Assembly: GCA_024643945.1 (NCBI GenBank)
Contig: JAHELX010000164.1
Span: 1 to 10,421, forward strand
Source: Anaerolineales bacterium
GTDB taxonomy: Bacteria > Chloroflexota > Anaerolineae > 4572-78 > NAK82
DNA length: 10,421 nt
Direction of reading: 5' to 3'
In this document: piece by piece, positions 7,065 to 10,421 of the stretch
Layout of the letters: every line of letters begins with the position of its first letter
Position numbering within the stretch: position 1 is the stretch's first letter
The notes under the pieces: model-generated
Databases searched by the model: none
Seen by the model: only the letters and a program-made list of their open reading frames with translations
Told to the model about the DNA's origin: nothing
Program-made: the position numbers and the translations under genes

Positions 7065-7178
7065 AGTACACCATCCTCGCTGACTGATAATTTCAACATC
7101 CCAACCGGCGCACCCCCTCCTGGCGTTGAACCATCCGCAGGAAAGAGTCACCCAGCGTCCCGAATAAGTCCTGGGGCC

Positions 7179-9164
7179 TTACGCGGCATATTTCTGCTTA
7201 AGCTGCCAGTACATCTCCAGCACATTTATGAGAGCGCTCGTTCCGCCAATCAGCCCCCGCGACCAATCAGCATCTTTCAGTGGCGCTTCGTGGTCATAAT
7301 TGACGTTCCAGCCTTCCCAGAGCGTACCATATTTCAAGTCATTGGGATCCGTAAATTGCTGTTCTGGGAGACAGAAAAGAGCCATCTCCGCAGCTTCGCG
7401 CCAGAGCGCCTCCTGCGTACAATCGTACAGATTCAGGAAGCCCTCGATCACGTCAGGCAACTCGTTGCCCAATGTCTGCTCAATCGTGTAATTCCATCCC
7501 CCTGCCGCCTGTGTCGTTCCGCGTAGACGCCGTTGGAGGCATCCCTCGGGAGGTTCCCACGGCCACTGCCAAAGAAGATGGGCATGCCCTGCCTGACGGG
7601 CTGCCTCCAGGTAACGCTTTATGCCCGTCGCCTTGTACAGGCTTGCCAGGCCATTGATGACACAACTGTGCGCGGGCGAACTGGGAGTTTCCCAGCGGCC
7701 CAACCCATTTGCAGGCCGGTCATCGGTGATATAACCGCCGAAGAAACAGGGTTCCACAAAACTTGCGATGACCCAATCGGCCAGACGCTGGGCGGCGTTG
7801 AGATAGCGGTCATCATCCGCCAGTTGCCATGCGGCCACCCAGGCCGCGAGCACCTCAGCCGTGGCCGCAGCGTAGGCTTCCGTACCATCGGAACCGCCGG
7901 TCGTCCCCACCACCTTCCACGGAAGGCTGCCATCTTCTCGCTGAAGCCCAAGCAACCAATCGCAGGCTCGCACGGTTGAACTCTTATAAGCTTCTGTGTC
8001 AAATGCCTGATAAGCAGCCGCCAGGTTTATCGCGATCTTGGCTGTGGTATGCGGGTAGACAAAGTCTTCAGCGATAAAGTCGAATCCCCAGGGGCCAGAC
8101 ATATCGATGAGGTTGTGGTAGGCTCCGTAGGGCGTCTGAGCGTAGCGAACCAACCAGTTCGCAATCTGCCGGGCCATCTCTTTGGCCTTGGGGTTGCCCG
8201 TGCGCTGGTGGTAACGCAGCAGGGGAATGAGCGCATGCCCGGAATAGCCGCAACTGAAACCCGCGCCGAATACGGCATCGTCGTGCTGATGTTTCCAACC
8301 ATCAGATTGGACCATATCGGTGAAAGCCCCTTCGTCTTCGGCGAAGAAGCCACTTTCTTTGGCGTCAGCAAAGGCCCTTTCCAGGGCTTCAAAAGCCAAA
8401 TCTTCCACGTCTGGCAGCGGACGTGCCGGGGGAGAAGCTGGCTCAGGGGTAAAGGGCGCTCGTACCTCCGAGACCAAGCGCTCCGGACCCCACTGGTCGA
8501 CCAGGAAAAACCCTTCCAGCACAACTGGCTGCCGATGACCCGCCTGCACCACCTTTGTCGGGGAGTACGTGAATGGATAGTGAACATTCTGGATGCCCAT
8601 ATCCCAGATGGTTTGTTGATAAGAATGACGAACCAGGCGAGGGCCTTCGATTCGCATCCACCAACAATCCTCAGGACGAGGAAAGATCGCGAAAGCGATC
8701 CCGTCATAGAAGCCACAATAGGAAGGCAGCGTATGGACACGCCATACGCTGGGGAACACGCTAAAGCTGGTGCTGAGAAGACAACGATCGTCAACCGGCC
8801 CAGAGGGCGTATAAACAAACTGCCAATGAAGACGATTATCGCCAGTCCCAATGCGCCAGCGCTCTTCTATCGTCCAGGTGACTCCAGCGACAGTGAGAGG
8901 GGGGTGAGTTAGATTGACCTCCTGGACCTCACCCAGCTTCCTGAAGGAGCCCTGTATGGGGCTGCTCGACTGCTCCTCACCCGAGTCCGAAATGAGGAAA
9001 CAACTGGCTTCGGCATGTTCGGCAACCTTTTGCCATCGCCCCTCACGCTCATACCAGATACCTCCTCCAGCACGAGCCGTGTAGGCGTCCCTGAACCAGG
9101 TCCAAGTCATCCGTAGGGATTTTCCTTCTACAGAAAGCATTGAGAGCTTGTCGGAATGGGGCAT
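7179..9164 (-). CDS. Cytoplasmic glycosidase-like protein: N-terminal beta domain plus alpha/alpha-toroid (six-hairpin superfamily)
   Basis: Encodes 661 residues from ATG at 9164, preceded by AAGGAGAAGG, to TAA at 7179-7181. There is no signal peptide or membrane segment, so it should act in the cytosol on imported substrate. Residues 1-240 look beta-rich and sandwich-like, with many aromatic residues. A proline-rich linker follows (about 238-252). Residues 255-655 are mainly helical, with repeated hairpin-like motifs (DWLLGLQREDGSLPW 402-416, SDGTEAYAAATAEVLAAW 425-442, HSCVINGLASLYKATG 499-514, LPDVIEGFLNLY 569-580). This layout suits six-hairpin glycosidases, related lyases and sugar epimerases. 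Conserved-looking polar residues include His292, His294, Asp295, Asp296, His372, Glu429 and Glu562, but I cannot name the catalytic pair. I do not recognise an exact GH or PL family. It lies between the regulator and permease genes, which suggests it makes the free sugar that the kinase phosphorylates. Confidence 0.7.
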   Translation of the reverse strand: MPHSDKLSMLSVEGKSLRMTWTWFRDAYTARAGGGIWYEREGRWQKVAEHAEASCFLISDSGEEQSSSPIQGSFRKLGEVQEVNLTHPPLTVAGVTWTIEERWRIGTGDNRLHWQFVYTPSGPVDDRCLLSTSFSVFPSVWRVHTLPSYCGFYDGIAFAIFPRPEDCWWMRIEGPRLVRHSYQQTIWDMGIQNVHYPFTYSPTKVVQAGHRQPVVLEGFFLVDQWGPERLVSEVRAPFTPEPASPPARPLPDVEDLAFEALERAFADAKESGFFAEDEGAFTDMVQSDGWKHQHDDAVFGAGFSCGYSGHALIPLLRYHQRTGNPKAKEMARQIANWLVRYAQTPYGAYHNLIDMSGPWGFDFIAEDFVYPHTTAKIAINLAAAYQAFDTEAYKSSTVRACDWLLGLQREDGSLPWKVVGTTGGSDGTEAYAAATAEVLAAWVAAWQLADDDRYLNAAQRLADWVIASFVEPCFFGGYITDDRPANGLGRWETPSSPAHSCVINGLASLYKATGIKRYLEAARQAGHAHLLWQWPWEPPEGCLQRRLRGTTQAAGGWNYTIEQTLGNELPDVIEGFLNLYDCTQEALWREAAEMALFCLPEQQFTDPNDLKYGTLWEGWNVNYDHEAPLKDADWSRGLIGGTSALINVLEMYWQLKQKYAA

Positions 9165-9283
9165 GGGTTCCTTCTCCTTGGAGGTTATTCTTTGACGAGT
9201 ACTTAGTATGGCTGGAGGTCAAACGCTGTGCGCCGCCATCGAGATCACGGCGGCTCCTCCCAGACGGAGGGTAATTTGAATGG
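9165..9283 (-). other. Gap between regulator and glycosidase-like genes
   Basis: This 119-base gap holds the ribosome site of the glycosidase-like gene, a 6-bp hairpin (GCCGCC 9232-9237 with GGCGGC 9249-9254), a 5-bp hairpin (CCTCC 9256-9260 with GGAGG 9266-9270) and the small palindrome TACTTAGTA (9200-9208). On the - strand a TTGACC occurs, but the TACTAA after it is only eight bases away, too close for a standard promoter. No T-run follows the hairpins. The region may hold a separate operon promoter or operator, but I cannot define one. Confidence 0.35.
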
Positions 9284-10306
9284 TCAGCGTAGTCCTGAAG
9301 AAGGTGATTCGGCCAGGGCTGTGCCGGTATCAAAGTCGGTGACAAGCACCTTAATGAATCCCTGACGGAGGGCTCCGAAGATCGCCGGCCCTCGTCCTTC
9401 CCCTGCTGCGACTGCGACAACGAAGGGTAATGACCTGATTCGCTCCAGGTCTAACCCGACCAGGCGATCATCCAATTCGTAGCCAATGGCTTTTCCCTCA
9501 ATATCATAGAAGCGCCCAATGATCTCGCCCACGGCCCCCCTGGCTTGCAGATCAGCAATGATGTGTGCATCACATTTTGCCATCTGTAGTATGGGGCAGT
9601 TTGGTCCAGAGGCACCTATGGCTACAACGCCTATGTCACATTGCGCAGCTAACTGAAAAGTCCCCGCTATATGTCCATCGTTCACCAGCGCTTGCTTGAC
9701 GTCCAACGTGTTCACAACTGCTGGCGTAAAAAGATGTCTTGCGGCACCACCACATGTCCCGGCTAGCTTCCAGCTTACGTTGTAGGTATCAAAGCGGGGG
9801 TCCTCAGCCGCAATTCCACCGACCATTTCCACAAACACACAATTGGGCATCTTCCGGGAAGGGGCAAAGATATCGGCCATCTCATGAAGCGTACGAGACG
9901 TGCCGAGACCCACTACCATACCATTTTCGAGGGAGCGCTCAAGGTAATTGGCCGTGGCCCTGGCCAGGGCAGTGCGTAGCGCCGTTTCCTGGGAAAGAGA
10001 GGGGACAAGGATGGCTTCCTCGAGGCCATACTGCTTGCAGAGTTTCTGTTCAAGCAACATCATGCGCTGAGGTTGTGGCGCGAAACGAATCTCCACCAGG
10101 CCTTCCTGAAGCGCTCGCTGCAGAATCCGGGCCACCGTGGTGCGCGACACGCGAAACTTACGCGCGATCTGCTCTTGGGTCCAACCGTGCTGATGGTAGT
10201 GCCATGCGACTCTGATCGTGAGATCGTCGAATCGCTCTTGCTCTTGCGCCTCGTGTCCTGTATTGGAAGCACTCATCGAATTTGGGAATCTCTTATTTTC
10301 TATCAT
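9284..10306 (-). CDS. SorC-family (LsrR/DeoR-like) transcriptional regulator
   Basis: Encodes up to 340 residues from ATG at 10306 to TGA at 9284-9286. The start is not fixed: ATG at 10276 (residue 11, MSASNTG) is equally possible and neither has a clear ribosome site. An N-terminal helix-turn-helix lies at about 41-65 (WTQEQIARKFRVSRTTVARIL). The rest is the SorC sugar-phosphate-binding domain, NagB/isomerase-like in fold: VVGLGTSRTLHEMADIF (131-147), DIGVVAIGASGP (224-235), GAVGEIIGRFYDIEGK (257-272), and the C-terminal GALRQGFIKVLVTDFDTGTAL (311-331). Proteins of this family bind operators as oligomers and respond to phosphorylated sugars. As first gene of the cluster it probably controls the operon. 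The product of the FGGY kinase, or a later phosphorylated intermediate, is the expected effector; that is inference. A perfect palindrome upstream is a candidate binding site. Confidence 0.9.
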   Translation of the reverse strand: MIENKRFPNSMSASNTGHEAQEQERFDDLTIRVAWHYHQHGWTQEQIARKFRVSRTTVARILQRALQEGLVEIRFAPQPQRMMLLEQKLCKQYGLEEAILVPSLSQETALRTALARATANYLERSLENGMVVGLGTSRTLHEMADIFAPSRKMPNCVFVEMVGGIAAEDPRFDTYNVSWKLAGTCGGAARHLFTPAVVNTLDVKQALVNDGHIAGTFQLAAQCDIGVVAIGASGPNCPILQMAKCDAHIIADLQARGAVGEIIGRFYDIEGKAIGYELDDRLVGLDLERIRSLPFVVAVAAGEGRGPAIFGALRQGFIKVLVTDFDTGTALAESPSSGLR

Positions 10307-10379
10307 GCAAAACCAGTGGGAGCGCTATATGGGCGCCAATGCTTGGGGGAACAATTGTACAGAAATTTGGCTTGCAACA

Positions 10380-10396
10380 TTTCTCGTTACGAGAAA
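10380..10396. promoter_or_regulatory. 17-base perfect palindrome, candidate SorC-regulator operator
   Basis: TTTCTCGT (10380-10387) and ACGAGAAA (10389-10396) are exact inverted repeats around a single central base. The centre lies about 82 bases upstream of the regulator ATG and beside promoter-like boxes on the - strand. Autoregulation through such a site is common for this family. No second full copy was seen elsewhere in the window. Confidence 0.6.
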
Positions 10397-10419
10397 AAAG
10401 CTCAAATGTAAAGATTATA
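10384..10419 (-). promoter_or_regulatory. Promoter-like elements upstream of the regulator gene
   Basis: Two alternatives exist on the - strand. A perfect TATAAT (complement of 10414-10419) could be the -10 box of a promoter whose -35 lies beyond the window; its start site would fall just before the palindrome. Alternatively, TTTACA (10412 to 10407) is followed after 17 bases by TAACGA (10389 to 10384), which overlaps the palindrome. In either reading, a protein on the palindrome would block transcription. Confidence 0.4.
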
Positions 10420-10421
10420 CT

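Noticed and set aside
8049..8912. Long open frame (287 codons) on the + strand opposite the glycosidase-like gene
   Set aside because: It lies wholly inside a well-supported gene on the other strand, has no recognisable domain, and its residue make-up (many Arg, Pro, His) is typical of an antisense shadow frame.
9200..9208. TACTTAGTA palindrome as an operator for the operon
   Set aside because: The arms are only four bases and unlike the 17-base palindrome at the regulator promoter. This is compatible with chance.
9232..9270. Two short GC hairpins after the regulator gene as a terminator
   Set aside because: Stems are only 5-6 bp and neither is followed by a T-run on the - strand, so termination is not supported.
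801..10306. Autoinducer-2 (lsr-type) uptake system, given an LsrR-like regulator plus an FGGY kinase
   Set aside because: The transporter is CUT1 type with MalF/MalG-like permeases, not the ribose-type LsrACDB. The LsrF/LsrG genes are absent, and a glycosidase-like enzyme and a dehydrogenase are present instead.

Overview
The window looks like a chromosome segment from a Chloroflexota-type bacterium (Anaerolineae or a relative). The best clue is the solute-binding lipoprotein. Its lipobox is followed by a long Ala/Pro/Thr linker, a style I associate with that phylum. The assignment is an inference and no marker gene is present.

Left edge (1-719, + strand): the last 73 codons of a PaaK-like acyl-CoA ligase, then 22 bases later a small DinB-superfamily protein with the expected His triad. 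This part is very GC-rich (46 G/C in the 60 bases 481-540). An 81-base convergent gap (720-800) separates it from the rest.

Main part (801-10306, all - strand): a complete-looking carbohydrate uptake and catabolism cluster. In transcription order it runs: SorC-family regulator (9284-10306), large cytoplasmic beta-sandwich plus alpha/alpha-barrel glycosidase-like enzyme (7179-9164), two CUT1-type sugar ABC permeases (6111-7064 and 5276-6109, translationally coupled), sugar-binding lipoprotein (3717-5141), FGGY carbohydrate kinase (1908-3440) and D-2-hydroxyacid dehydrogenase (801-1889). No ABC ATPase is encoded, so a shared ATPase elsewhere in the genome probably powers the transporter.

Working model (inference): a glycoside, possibly containing a sugar acid, is bound by the lipoprotein and imported. 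The cytoplasmic enzyme cleaves or isomerises it, the FGGY kinase phosphorylates the product, and the dehydrogenase handles a 2-hydroxy/2-keto acid step. A phosphorylated intermediate made by the kinase is the likely SorC effector. The actual sugar cannot be read from the sequence, and no aldolase or isomerase is present to complete a route.

Non-coding signals: a perfect 17-base palindrome upstream of the regulator beside promoter-like boxes (candidate operator); a strong 13-bp hairpin after the binding-protein gene whose single imperfect pair is a G-U wobble only in the operon transcript; an 11-base perfect anti-Shine-Dalgarno complement far upstream of the binding-protein start; and a 33-bp in-frame tandem repeat coding the lipoprotein linker. 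I saw no tRNA, rRNA, CRISPR array or insertion sequence.
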